Positions 47,910 to 56,573 of a stretch of 64,000 nucleotides of DNA are shown piece after piece. The first letter of the stretch is position 1, and every line of letters begins with the position of its first letter. The DNA comes from Acidobacteriota bacterium (lineage in GTDB: Bacteria; Acidobacteriota; Blastocatellia; Pyrinomonadales; Pyrinomonadaceae). Location of the stretch: positions 1 through 64,000 of the forward strand of contig JAIVJV010000014.1 of NCBI GenBank assembly GCA_020199835.1, read 5' to 3'. The position numbers and the translations under genes were made by a program. The notes under the pieces are model-generated. The model was not told the origin of the DNA and made no database searches. It worked only from the letters and a program-made list of their open reading frames with translations.

Positions 47910-48479
47910 TTATCGCGTTATAAAAGTCTGAGTCAGGAACACGGATCCGTCAGCAGCGACATAAGTTCCGATCGCCATCGCGCGAAATTCAGCAGAAAGA
48001 ATGTTGGCCCGATGCTTCGGTGAAGCCATCCATCTCTCAACTGCAAATGCGCCTGGATCCTGGTAGCCCTGATTATACGCGATGTTTTCACCGAGCACGG
48101 TGTAGGTGAGAATGCCGGCCGCGCGTGCTCTGTCTCGCAGCCGCAAACCATCGGGGGTGACGTGAGAAAAGAAGTTGAGTCGCGACATGTTCTCCGAGTG
48201 CGTGCGCGCCATGCGACAGACGCCGCCGTCCCACTCGAGCGCCGGCAAACCGTTCTTAATCCGCACCTGGTTCGTCTGTTCAAACGCGCGCCGCTCGATC
48301 TCACTCGCCTCGGCCAGAGTCGGCGCGGTGACGCTCGGACTGACCGGCGGTTTCGTAACCGCGAAACGCGTGATCAGCCTGGAAACAGGCTGCGGCCCGG
48401 TCTTCAGTTCAGTCTCCTGACCCACCGCAGAATGGCAGCCCAAAAGCCCAACGACCACAAACAGAACTGTCCGGCTCAT
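47910..48479 (-). CDS. CAP (SCP/PR-1) domain lipoprotein
   Basis: The 189-residue protein begins with a lipoprotein-like signal (SRTVLFVVVGLLGC, lipobox LLGC near 14). The CAP domain has AFEQTNQVRIKNGLPALEWD, MARTHSENMSRLNFFSHVTP, GENIAYNQGYQDPGAFAVER and WMASPKHRANIL. The His and Glu of SENMSRLNFFSHV and GENIAY form the presumed cleft. CAP domains have been linked to lipid binding and to proteolysis, the role in bacteria being unknown. GTG 48488 is an alternative start. The gene abuts ispE. Confidence 0.85.
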   Translation of the reverse strand: MSRTVLFVVVGLLGCHSAVGQETELKTGPQPVSRLITRFAVTKPPVSPSVTAPTLAEASEIERRAFEQTNQVRIKNGLPALEWDGGVCRMARTHSENMSRLNFFSHVTPDGLRLRDRARAAGILTYTVLGENIAYNQGYQDPGAFAVERWMASPKHRANILSAEFRAMAIGTYVAADGSVFLTQTFITR

Positions 48480-48520
48480 CCGTAACACGGATTCAGGTTA
48501 CCAAACTCGTTTAAACCAGA

Positions 48521-49024
48521 TCAACTGCTTTGTTGAAAGCCGGGGTCGGTGAAGCGGTAAGTCGTTTTCAGCCAGGAGGATTTTGTCGGGTAGCAGTAGA
48601 CCAAAACCACGAGGGCGATCGCGCCCGACCAGTAGGTGTAAAGCTGGTTTCCGGTGACGATCGTAGTGACAAACCCAATTGTAGCAATAGCTTCCGCGAG
48701 GACAGCGATCTGGATTGTGGTCTTTTCGAGGGTTCTGAGGAGGCCGCTGACGCCCGCTAGCCCAGCGATGTCCTGGAGCCGCATCGCCGAAAACTTGTTT
48801 CGCCGCCAGACAATCGCGCCCAGGCCGAGCATCAGCACCGTGATGCGCACGCCGAAATCCAGTGGGAGATTCGGCGGCTTCTCTTCCAAATAAGGACCGG
48901 CGACGAAAGCCAGGATAGACAGCAGTACGGTCGAGACGAACAACGCGATGACAGTTGTAGCTGCTGCTTTATGCCTGCGGGCTACCTCTGCTTGCGCTTC
49001 TGGCGAAGTAGGGTCTGCGACCAT
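48521..49024 (-). CDS. Integral membrane protein of unknown function
   Basis: The start ATG 49024 (VADPTSPEAQAEVARRHKAA) gives 167 residues with about four hydrophobic segments (TTVIALFVSTVLLSILAFVA, FGVRITVLMLGLGAIV, IAVLAEAIATIGFVTTIV, YWSGAIALVVLVYCY). The family is not recognised. It starts 7 bp past the TPR-like gene, so it is cotranscribed. Confidence 0.6.
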   Translation of the reverse strand: MVADPTSPEAQAEVARRHKAAATTVIALFVSTVLLSILAFVAGPYLEEKPPNLPLDFGVRITVLMLGLGAIVWRRNKFSAMRLQDIAGLAGVSGLLRTLEKTTIQIAVLAEAIATIGFVTTIVTGNQLYTYWSGAIALVVLVYCYPTKSSWLKTTYRFTDPGFQQSS

Positions 49025-49031
49025 GAATCGA

Positions 49032-50579
49032 CTATGGCTTGTTAGCCGTTGGAGCCGGCGTCGGCGTATTGGACGCAGCCGGCGTGGCTCCACTCGTGGA
49101 GTTTCGCGTCTTCGGATCGTTGGCCGGCGCAGGACGCGTACGGTCGGTCGGCGCGTCAGGCGTTCTTCGCTCTGGCAACTGGCCGTTGTACTTCAACGCT
49201 TCGTCGATCAGATCGGCGCCTTCTTTACCATCTTTGCTGATCAGGATGCCGTTCTTGTCGACGGTTATGTCGGCACGGCCGGAAACCTGCTGCATGAAAT
49301 TTCCCATGAAACTCTGCGGCTCGCGTTTCGAACACGGGTTTGGCGCGGTCTTGTCCGGAATCGGCACGCCGATGATGTTCAACTGCTCTTTCGCCTTCTC
49401 GACGTATTCGCTGTCCGGATGCTCCTGCACCAGCTTCTGGTAATAACGCGCAGCTTCATCCGGTTCTTCTTCCGCCTGATAAGTCGTGGCGAGACGATAG
49501 AAAACTTCGTCGTTGAACGAGAAGCACGGATACTTGTCGGCGATCTCTTTCAGGCGCGATTGCGAGCCTTTCAGTCCGCCTTTTCCGGTCGAATACTTCA
49601 CGTCGTAATAGAACCGCGCGATCTGAAGATTGTGCATCGCGAGGTTCTCCTGCACTTCCGCAAGTCTCGCCTCGACCGTCGCGCGAAGCGGGCTGGCCGG
49701 ATACTGCTGCAACAAAACCTTCAGCCGTTGCTCTGCTTTCTTAGCGTGCGAGATGTCGCGATCGGCAAGACCCATCTGCCGCATCTCTGCTTCCGCCACT
49801 TTCAAACTCGCATCGTCAGCCAGCGGATCGGTCGGAAAGAACGTGAGCCATTCCTGGTATGCCTGCGCGGCCTGAATCAGCGCGCTGGTCGTGCCTTCGA
49901 GGAAAAATGAGTCGGCAATCGCGAGTTTCGCGAGTGGAAGAAACGGCGAGTCAGGATAAGTGTTGATAATCGTTGCGAACAACAAACGGCCCGTATCGTG
50001 ACGGCCTTTGCGAACTTCCTTCGCGGCTTCCTCGAAGAGCACGCGATCGCGTCCGGCAACCGCCGCGCCCGTCAAATCGGCGTACTTATCTTCACCACCA
50101 CCGAACAAGCCAAACAGCTTGCCTTTCTTTTTCTTCTTTTTGTCGGAAGAACCCGCGGCCGCGCTACCCGTGCGAGCGCTCGCCGTCTGCTGCAAGCCGG
50201 TATCGACGCGTGTGTTCAGCTCGGCAACGGCGGTTTCGAGGCGATCGACCGAGGCGGGGTCAAACTTCTCAGCCTTGTCGTTCTTGGTTTTGAGGTCGTT
50301 AACTTCAGAAGTGAGTGACGAGACTTCTTTTTCGAGACCCTTGAGTCTCACGCCCGGATCGTCGGCGTTCGGTTTCTTATCTTTGCTCTTGTCCTCGGGG
50401 ATGGCCGCAATTGCGCTGTTGAGCGAGCGGCGCATCGAATCGAGCTTGGAGCTCATCACGTCCAGGCGCTGAGCGGTAGACAACTCGCTCTGACCGCTGG
50501 GTTTTTGGCCAAAAACAGTCTGGGGCAAGCCAAAAACTGCGGCGCAGAGCAGCGCCAGGATAAGAAAGCGAGACTTCAT
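49032..50579 (-). CDS. BamD/CpoB-like exported TPR lipoprotein-type protein
   Basis: The start ATG 50579 (KSRFLILALLCAAVFGLPQT) has GGAGG at a spacing of about eight bases. After the signal peptide comes a coiled coil (KGLEKEVSSLTSEVNDLKTK) of about 90 residues, a basic KKKKKKGKLFGLFGGG patch and then TPRs typical of outer-membrane assembly factor BamD/YbgF-CpoB-like proteins (TIINTYPDSPFLPLAKLAIA, FPTDPLADDASLKVAEAEMR, YPASPLRATVEARLAEVQEN, VQEHPDSEYVEKAKEQLNII). The C-terminus is a Pro/Thr/Asn-rich tail. It probably works at the cell envelope, perhaps in outer-membrane protein assembly or cell division. No other bam gene is near. Confidence 0.7.
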   Translation of the reverse strand: MKSRFLILALLCAAVFGLPQTVFGQKPSGQSELSTAQRLDVMSSKLDSMRRSLNSAIAAIPEDKSKDKKPNADDPGVRLKGLEKEVSSLTSEVNDLKTKNDKAEKFDPASVDRLETAVAELNTRVDTGLQQTASARTGSAAAGSSDKKKKKKGKLFGLFGGGEDKYADLTGAAVAGRDRVLFEEAAKEVRKGRHDTGRLLFATIINTYPDSPFLPLAKLAIADSFFLEGTTSALIQAAQAYQEWLTFFPTDPLADDASLKVAEAEMRQMGLADRDISHAKKAEQRLKVLLQQYPASPLRATVEARLAEVQENLAMHNLQIARFYYDVKYSTGKGGLKGSQSRLKEIADKYPCFSFNDEVFYRLATTYQAEEEPDEAARYYQKLVQEHPDSEYVEKAKEQLNIIGVPIPDKTAPNPCSKREPQSFMGNFMQQVSGRADITVDKNGILISKDGKEGADLIDEALKYNGQLPERRTPDAPTDRTRPAPANDPKTRNSTSGATPAASNTPTPAPTANKP

Positions 50580-50689
50580 AAAATCGACCTCCAGCAAAAA
50601 CTTGTTTTTCTTGCGAAGAAAAGAGAGTTCCGGGCTATTAAGACTATCGGATTCACTTTTCTCTCGTTCGGTTTGCCGCGGCTACGTAT

Positions 50690-51367
50690 TTATACCCACT
50701 GAACCGTGGCGTTTCGTAATTCCTTCACGGCAGCTTCCGCGTCGGGTTTGTCGAAAATGGCCGAGCCGGCCACGATGATTTCCGCCCCGGCCGCGACGAC
50801 CGACTCGATGTTTGAGCGATCCACGCCGCCGTCAATCTCGATCCGCACGTGCAACTGCCGCTCGAGAATCATCTGCCGCAGCCGTTTAACCTTGTCGAGC
50901 GTCTGCGCAATGAATTTCTGACCGCCAAAACCCGGGTTGACCGACATTACCAAAACATAATCGACAAACTGCAAAGCCTCTTCAACGGCAACTACCGGAG
51001 TAGACGGATTCAACACCACTCCCGCCTGCGCGCCCGCAGCCTTGATCGACATCACGGTTCGATGCAGGTGCGCATCCGCTTCCACGTGAACCGACACCAT
51101 CTGCGCGCCCGCTTCAACAAACTGCGCTGCGTAAGTTCCCGGGTCGGAAATCATCAGGTGCGCGTCGATCGGCAAACGAGTGAACTTCGATAACGATTTC
51201 ACGACCGGCAAGCCGACGGTGATGTTCGGCACGAAATGTCCGTCCATCACATCCACGTGCAGAATGCCCGCGCCGCCACGTTCCACGGCCTCGATCTGAT
51301 CGCCAAGACACGCGAAGTTGGCGGACAGAATCGACGGTGCTATCTCGATATTTCGGTTGTTGAGCAT
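50690..51367 (-). CDS. rpe: Ribulose-phosphate 3-epimerase
   Basis: The 225-residue TIM-barrel enzyme has IAPSILSANFACLGDQIEAV, HVDVMDGHFVPNITVGLPVV, IDAHLMISDP, VNPGFGGQKFIAQTL and EIDGGVDRSN, all standard Rpe motifs with the metal-binding His and Asp residues present. It interconverts ribulose 5-phosphate and xylulose 5-phosphate in the pentose phosphate pathway. It follows a PASTA gene in the conserved fmt-rsmB-PASTA-rpe order. Confidence 0.97.
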   Translation of the reverse strand: MLNNRNIEIAPSILSANFACLGDQIEAVERGGAGILHVDVMDGHFVPNITVGLPVVKSLSKFTRLPIDAHLMISDPGTYAAQFVEAGAQMVSVHVEADAHLHRTVMSIKAAGAQAGVVLNPSTPVVAVEEALQFVDYVLVMSVNPGFGGQKFIAQTLDKVKRLRQMILERQLHVRIEIDGGVDRSNIESVVAAGAEIIVAGSAIFDKPDAEAAVKELRNATVQWV

Positions 51368-51394
51368 TCACTCGCCTCGGCGCTGCCGAAAAAC

Positions 51395-52036
51395 TTACGG
51401 AGCCGGTCTGGTTCTGGTCGGGTTGGGAACCGGCGTGGGCCGAGGAGCCGCCGGTCGTTTGTTGTCGTTCTGATTACTCGCCGGCCGGGCATTAACGTTC
51501 GGCGTACTCATGCGATTCACGTTTGTACGCGGCAGATTCGCGTTGCCGTTGCCTGCCGTATTCGCGTTCGTTCGATTCGCGTTCGCGTTACCGTTATCGT
51601 TCGCGTTTCGATTTCTTGGCCGCCTGGGCCTGTTGGCGTTTGTCGAATTGGAATTGGCGTTGCGATTGGTGTTTGTGTCTTCGTCGGGTGTGACTGTTTC
51701 GGGTGACTCGCCTGCTTTCGTCGGGCGGCTGACGTCCATCGCGACAGTCTGCCCGGTTTTCACCACCTCACCCGCTCTCGGTAACTGAAACACCACTGTG
51801 TCGGGATTTGCCTCGTTGCTGGGTCGCGAAGCGCGTACGCGAAACTTGAGATCAGCTTCAGCCAGGACCTGCTCCGCTTCGAACCGGTTTTTGCCGACAA
51901 CGTCCGGCACTTTCACTTCCGGACTGCGCAAAGAGAGATATACGGTCGTGGCCACTCCGAAGAGAAAAACCACCGCAATCGCGATCACGATGGCGATGCT
52001 TCGGAATACGGATACAACTCTGGCTACTAAACTCAA
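51395..52036 (-). CDS. Membrane-anchored PASTA-domain protein with Asn/Arg-rich tail
   Basis: The start TTG 52036 (SLVARVVSVFRSIAIVIAIA) puts a transmembrane helix at about 11-30 and begins 20 bp past the rsmB stop; longer frames run over rsmB. A PASTA domain follows (VPDVVGKNRFEAEQVLAEAD, ending GQTVAMDVSRP), then an extracytoplasmic tail of about 115 residues with NANSNSTNANRPR-type repeats. PASTA domains bind muropeptides or penicillins. The kinase half of a PknB-type protein is absent; in relatives rpe is preceded by such a gene, so it might sense cell-wall fragments. Confidence 0.75.
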   Translation of the reverse strand: MSLVARVVSVFRSIAIVIAIAVVFLFGVATTVYLSLRSPEVKVPDVVGKNRFEAEQVLAEADLKFRVRASRPSNEANPDTVVFQLPRAGEVVKTGQTVAMDVSRPTKAGESPETVTPDEDTNTNRNANSNSTNANRPRRPRNRNANDNGNANANRTNANTAGNGNANLPRTNVNRMSTPNVNARPASNQNDNKRPAAPRPTPVPNPTRTRPAP

Positions 52037-52056
52037 GCGTGGAAGTCTAGCACCCG

Positions 52057-53397
52057 CTATTGTTGGGTCGCAAGCCGTAAGCTGGCGATAAAAAAGCCGT
52101 CGGTGCCTTGGTACTGCGGCCAGGTGCGGACGGTGTTTATTGCTTGAAACTGCGCGTGACTCGCGGCGTGACTCTGAAGGAAGGCAGCAATCACATCTTC
52201 GTTCTCGTCGCGTTCGACTGAGCAGGTGGAATAGACGAGTTGGCCGCCCGGTTTTAAGACTCGGGTGGCGTTTGCGAGAAAGAGTTTTTGTTGGGCGGCG
52301 AGGGTGTGGATGTCGTGTTCGGAGATGCGGTAGCGAATCTCGGGGTTGCGGCGCAGGGTGCCGGTGCCGGAGCACGGCGCGTCGAGAAGGATGCGATCGA
52401 AAGTTCTGTTAGCGAAGGGTAAGGGTTGGGCTGCGTCAAGGACCACGGATTTTATCGAAGTAAGTTTGTGGAGCGCGCTCGTGGTCGTAATCGTTTCGAG
52501 GCGTTTTGCTGAACGATCGGAAGCAACGATCAGAGCGCTGCCGCGGCGTGAAGCGCTTTCGTTGGGTTGTTGGGCCATCAAAGTCGTTTTACTTCCGGGA
52601 GCGGCGCACAGATCAAGGACGCGTTCGCCGGGTTGGACATCTACAGTTTGCGCAACGAGTTGTGACGCTTCGTCCTGCAAGTAGATATTTCCGTTTGCGG
52701 CAAGTTCACGCAGCAGCGACGACGCGCCCGAAACGCGCCACGCGTTCTCAACAACTTTTGAAGGCTCAATCACGCCGCCGGCTTCGATCAATTGCGTTTC
52801 GACATCTTTAAAATCCCTGTTAACTACACGAAGCGCCGTGGGCGGCACACTATTATTAGCGCGCGCAAACGCCTCCGTTTCCTCAAACCCAAACTCGTTG
52901 GCCCAACGCTGAACCAACCACAGCGGATGTGAAGTTTGAACCGCAAGTTTCTCCAGCGAATCTGCGAGGGTAGTCGAGGGATCGTAATCAGCTTCGCGGA
53001 TCGCACGCCGCAACACTGCATTCACAAACGCCGCTGCAGAACTGACCCGAGCGCTTCGCACCAAATTTACCGACTCGTTCACCGCCGCCGACGCCGGAAC
53101 GCGCGTGAGAAACCGCAGTTGATAAAGCCCAATGCGCAGCGCGAGTCGAACCGGCAGGTCCAAACTCTCCACCGCCCGTTTCGCGTAATGCTCGATGAGC
53201 TTGTCTAACCACAGTTGCCAACGCAGCACACCAAGCACCACCTCGTGACACAACGCACGATCGGCGGGCTTCAGTTGTGGTTCGTAAGCAGCGAGGAGTA
53301 TGGAAGAAAACGCGCCCGCTTCCTCTTCGCGAAGGATCTCAAACGACGCGCGCCGAGCAGGACTGACTGGTTTAGGCTTTGCCAAGACGATCGTCAA
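52057..53397 (-). CDS. rsmB: 16S rRNA (cytosine-967-C5)-methyltransferase RsmB
   Basis: The 446-residue enzyme has an N-terminal NusB-like RNA-binding domain (VLGVLRWQLWLDKLIEHYAK) and a SAM-dependent MTase with VLDLCAAPGSKTTLMAQ (motif I), DAPCSGTGTLRRNPEIRYRI (motif IV, PC) and STCSVERDENEDVI (catalytic Cys). Start TTG 53397 overlaps the fmt 3' end by 26 bp; TTG 53385 is also possible. It modifies 16S rRNA position 967. The fmt-rsmB pairing is conserved in many bacteria. Confidence 0.95.
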   Translation of the reverse strand: MTIVLAKPKPVSPARRASFEILREEEAGAFSSILLAAYEPQLKPADRALCHEVVLGVLRWQLWLDKLIEHYAKRAVESLDLPVRLALRIGLYQLRFLTRVPASAAVNESVNLVRSARVSSAAAFVNAVLRRAIREADYDPSTTLADSLEKLAVQTSHPLWLVQRWANEFGFEETEAFARANNSVPPTALRVVNRDFKDVETQLIEAGGVIEPSKVVENAWRVSGASSLLRELAANGNIYLQDEASQLVAQTVDVQPGERVLDLCAAPGSKTTLMAQQPNESASRRGSALIVASDRSAKRLETITTTSALHKLTSIKSVVLDAAQPLPFANRTFDRILLDAPCSGTGTLRRNPEIRYRISEHDIHTLAAQQKLFLANATRVLKPGGQLVYSTCSVERDENEDVIAAFLQSHAASHAQFQAINTVRTWPQYQGTDGFFIASLRLATQQ

Positions 53398-54307
53398 CCT
53401 TCAACTGTTTGCCGGCCAGAAACTCGCGCCCACTCATACGCTTTCGTGATTCCGGCTGAAGCTCGAGCAAACGCAACGCGGTACCTTCGCCACACTGCAC
53501 GAGCAAATCGTCTCCGTGTGCGAAGATTACTTCGCCGGGTTGTGCTTGGGGATTTGCAGATGCGAGCGGCTCGGCACGCCAGATCGTTAGCCCGCGCGCG
53601 TTGAAACTGGTGTACGCGTTGGGCCACGGCTGCAGACCACGAATGCGGTACTCGATCGCCTTAGCCTGCATGATCCAATCAATCAACCCGTCTTCTTTCT
53701 TCAGGATCGGCGCAAACGTTGCTTCGCTGTCGTCCTGCGGTTTGGGCGTGATGTTATCGAGGTTTGCGAGCGTCTCGCTTAACGACTCGGCTCCGATTTC
53801 GGAAAGTCGCAGCATCAACTCCGGCGCGGTTTCGGTGGGGCCGATATCGGTCGCACGCTGAAGCAGTATTGGGCCAGTATCGAGTGTTGGTTCTATAAAC
53901 ATCGTCGTGACGCCGGTTTGGTGGTCGCCGTTGATGATGGCCCAGTTGGCGGGCGCGGCGCCGCGGTAGCGTGGCAGCAACGAAAAGTGAACGTTGATAC
54001 AGCCGCGCGAAGGTGTGCGCAAGAACTCTTCGGGAAGTATGCGGCCGTAAGCGACGACGACGGCGATGTCTGCATCGTGCGAGGCGAATAGCTGTTTCGC
54101 TTCGTCGTTTTTTATGCGTTGCGGTTGGTGAACGGTGAGGCCGTGCTCGAGTGCGAACTCTTTGACCGGTGGTGCTGTGACTCTGCTACCCCGACCTGAA
54201 GGTCGATCGGGCTGCGTCCATACGGCAACGATTTCGTGGCCGTCCTCGATACACCGCCGCAGCGTGGGAACAGCAGCTCGAGGTGTTCCCATGAAAACGA
54301 TTCGCAT
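53372..54307 (-). CDS. fmt: Methionyl-tRNA formyltransferase
   Basis: The 311-residue enzyme has RIVFMGTPRAAVPTLRR (N-terminus), VVAYGRILPEEFLRTPSRGC, NVHFSLLPRYRGAAPANWAI (formate transfer centre with Asn-His) and GVTTMFIEPTLDTGPILLQR, then a C-terminal domain (EYRIRGLQPWPNAYTSFN). It formylates Met-tRNAi. The upstream neighbour is pruA instead of def, which lies beyond pruA. Confidence 0.97.
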   Translation of the reverse strand: MRIVFMGTPRAAVPTLRRCIEDGHEIVAVWTQPDRPSGRGSRVTAPPVKEFALEHGLTVHQPQRIKNDEAKQLFASHDADIAVVVAYGRILPEEFLRTPSRGCINVHFSLLPRYRGAAPANWAIINGDHQTGVTTMFIEPTLDTGPILLQRATDIGPTETAPELMLRLSEIGAESLSETLANLDNITPKPQDDSEATFAPILKKEDGLIDWIMQAKAIEYRIRGLQPWPNAYTSFNARGLTIWRAEPLASANPQAQPGEVIFAHGDDLLVQCGEGTALRLLELQPESRKRMSGREFLAGKQLKVDDRLGKA

Positions 54308-54364
54308 TTATCCGTACAATCTCACCGACGAAGTCGGTGCCCCAACTTCGTTCGCGTGTGCGAC

Positions 54365-55966
54365 CTAAATCGCAGTGCGTTTAGCCGCCGATGATGCTTT
54401 ACGACTCGTCGTCGCGCCAACTTTTTCCGCCGCAACCTTCGCTTGCAGGAACAGCGACAAGTAATCGCGTCCACCCGCCTTCGAATCGGTCCCGGACATG
54501 TTAAAGCCGCCGAACGGATGCACACCCACGAGCGCGCCGGTGCACTTCCGGTTCAAATACAGATTCCCAACGTGAAACTCCTTGCGCGCTCGCTGAAGCT
54601 TCTCTTCGTCAGTGCTGTAAACCGCGCCAGTCAAGCCATACTGCGTGTCGTTCGCAATCTGCAAAGCGTCGTCGTAATCCTTCGCCTTAATCACCGCGAG
54701 CACTGGTCCAAAGATCTCTTCCTGCTCGATCGTGTCGCCCGGTTTTACATCGGCGATAACAGTCGGTTCGATGAAGAACCCCTGCTCGCCATCTGATCCA
54801 CCGCCGATAACGACGCGACCGCCTTCGCTCTTCCCTTTTTCGATGTAGGAGTTGATCGTCTTGAACGCCTTTTCATTGATAACGGCGCTCAGGCTGGTTG
54901 ACGGTTCAGTCGGATCCGAGAGTTTGAGTTTCGCGGTACGGTCGACGATCTTCTGGACCATCTCCTCGTAGACGCTCGCGTCGATGATTGCGCGCGAACA
55001 TGCCGAACACTTCTGACCCTGAAAACCAAACGCCGACTGCACCACGCCGGTCGCTGCATCGTCAAGATTCGCGTCGCCGGCAACGATGATCGCGTCCTTG
55101 CCACCCATTTCCGCCACGACACGCTTAATCCAGATCTGTCCTTCGTGAACCTTCGCCGCACGCTCGTTGATGCGGAGTCCTACTTCTTTCGAACCCGTGA
55201 ACGCAATGTAACGCGTCTTTGGATGGTCCACGACTACGTCGCCCACTTCTGCGCCGGAGCCGGTCATGAAGTTCACCACGCCCGCCGGCAGTCCTGCTTC
55301 TTCCAGGATCTCGAAAAACTTGAAGGCGATTGTCGGCGCGTCTGACGAAGGTTTTAGAACAACCGTGTTACCCGTGACCACGGAAGCGACGGTCATGCCC
55401 GCCATGATCGCGAGCGGAAAGTTCCACGGCGGAATCACGGCGCCAACGCCGAGCGGAATGTATTCGAGTTCGCTCTCTTCGCCCGGCACTTGATAAAGCG
55501 GCTGCTCGCCCGCGTAGCGCAACATCTCGCGTGCATAAAACTCACAGAAGTCGATCGCTTCAGCAGTGTCGCCGTCAGCCTCGGCCCACGTCTTCGCCAC
55601 TTCGTAGATCATCCACGCCGAAAATTCGTGCTTGCGTTCGCGCAGGATCTCCGCAGTGCGAAACAACAGCGCCGCGCGTTCAGCGGCCGGAGTATTGCGC
55701 CACGTTTTGAACGCCTCGAAAGCGCTTTCAACAGCGCGATTCGCGAGTTCCTTGGTGGCCTTGTTGAACCTGCCGACTAGCTGCGTGCGATTGGCGGGAT
55801 TGAAACTCTCGAGTTTGCTCTCGGTGGTGAGACGCTCGCCACCGATGACTAACGGATACTCGCGCCCGAGCTCTGCTCTGACCTTCTCGAGGGCGTTGCG
55901 CATTGCCTGCGCGTTTTCTTCTTTGCTGAAATCAGTAAATGGTTCATTACGAAATTCTGTTGGCAT
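54365..55966 (-). CDS. pruA: L-glutamate gamma-semialdehyde dehydrogenase
   Basis: The 533-residue aldehyde dehydrogenase has IPPWNFPLAIMAGMTVASVV, the NAD-binding TGSKEVGLRINERAAK and the catalytic Cys in GFQGQKCSACSRAIIDASVY with Glu in VVAEMGGKDAIIV. The long N-terminus and DFCEFYAREMLRYAGEQPLY fit the PruA/RocA subfamily (P5C dehydrogenase), which makes glutamate in proline and arginine breakdown. It sits between def and fmt. No proline dehydrogenase gene is near. Confidence 0.93.
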   Translation of the reverse strand: MPTEFRNEPFTDFSKEENAQAMRNALEKVRAELGREYPLVIGGERLTTESKLESFNPANRTQLVGRFNKATKELANRAVESAFEAFKTWRNTPAAERAALLFRTAEILRERKHEFSAWMIYEVAKTWAEADGDTAEAIDFCEFYAREMLRYAGEQPLYQVPGEESELEYIPLGVGAVIPPWNFPLAIMAGMTVASVVTGNTVVLKPSSDAPTIAFKFFEILEEAGLPAGVVNFMTGSGAEVGDVVVDHPKTRYIAFTGSKEVGLRINERAAKVHEGQIWIKRVVAEMGGKDAIIVAGDANLDDAATGVVQSAFGFQGQKCSACSRAIIDASVYEEMVQKIVDRTAKLKLSDPTEPSTSLSAVINEKAFKTINSYIEKGKSEGGRVVIGGGSDGEQGFFIEPTVIADVKPGDTIEQEEIFGPVLAVIKAKDYDDALQIANDTQYGLTGAVYSTDEEKLQRARKEFHVGNLYLNRKCTGALVGVHPFGGFNMSGTDSKAGGRDYLSLFLQAKVAAEKVGATTSRKASSAAKRTAI

Positions 55967-56002
55967 CTGCTAATGAGGGACACAGATCGGTTGTGATCTG
56001 TC

Positions 56003-56518
56003 CTAGTCCCACTTCCCTGTCTTCTGTAGTTTTTTGATCTTGCGTTTGACGATCTCGCGCTTGAGGGCACTCATCTTGTCGAGAAACACGATGCCGTCGC
56101 AGTGATCGGTTTCGTGCAGCATGCAGCGCGCGGTGAGTTCCATACCGTCGAGTTCAAACCAGTTGCCCTTTAGATCCTGGGCGCGAACAACCGCGCGCAG
56201 GCTACGTTCGACGGGTGTGAAAATGCCGGGAAACGAGAGGCATCCCTCCTCGCCGTTTTGCGAACCCTCGACTCGCAGGACTTCCGGATTGATCATTACG
56301 ACGCGTTGCGCCGGATCTTTTCCGCCCGAGCAGTCCATCACAAAAAGCCGCTTGGGGACACCGATCTGCACCGCCGCGAGGCCCACGCCCGGCGCGACGT
56401 ACATCGTCTCGAACATGTTGCTGACCAGCTTTTGCAGGTCCTCGTCAAACTCCGTGACGGGATCAGCGGGAGCGTCGAGTACCGGCGCCGGCCATTTTAC
56501 GATTTCCAAAACTGCCAT
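56003..56518 (-). CDS. def: Peptide deformylase
   Basis: The start ATG 56518 (AVLEIVKWPAPVLDAPADPV) follows GGAAG. The three family motifs are present: GVGLAAVQIGV, EEGCLSFPGI (metal ligand Cys) and the HExxH-like CMLHETDHCDGIVF (His-Glu-His). The 171-residue enzyme removes formyl groups from new proteins. It lies just upstream of pruA and downstream of aroC. Confidence 0.97.
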   Translation of the reverse strand: MAVLEIVKWPAPVLDAPADPVTEFDEDLQKLVSNMFETMYVAPGVGLAAVQIGVPKRLFVMDCSGGKDPAQRVVMINPEVLRVEGSQNGEEGCLSFPGIFTPVERSLRAVVRAQDLKGNWFELDGMELTARCMLHETDHCDGIVFLDKMSALKREIVKRKIKKLQKTGKWD

Positions 56519-56573
56519 TTTTACTTCCGTTTCCAAGTCACACGCGAGTGACGTCCACGATGTTATACGGGCC

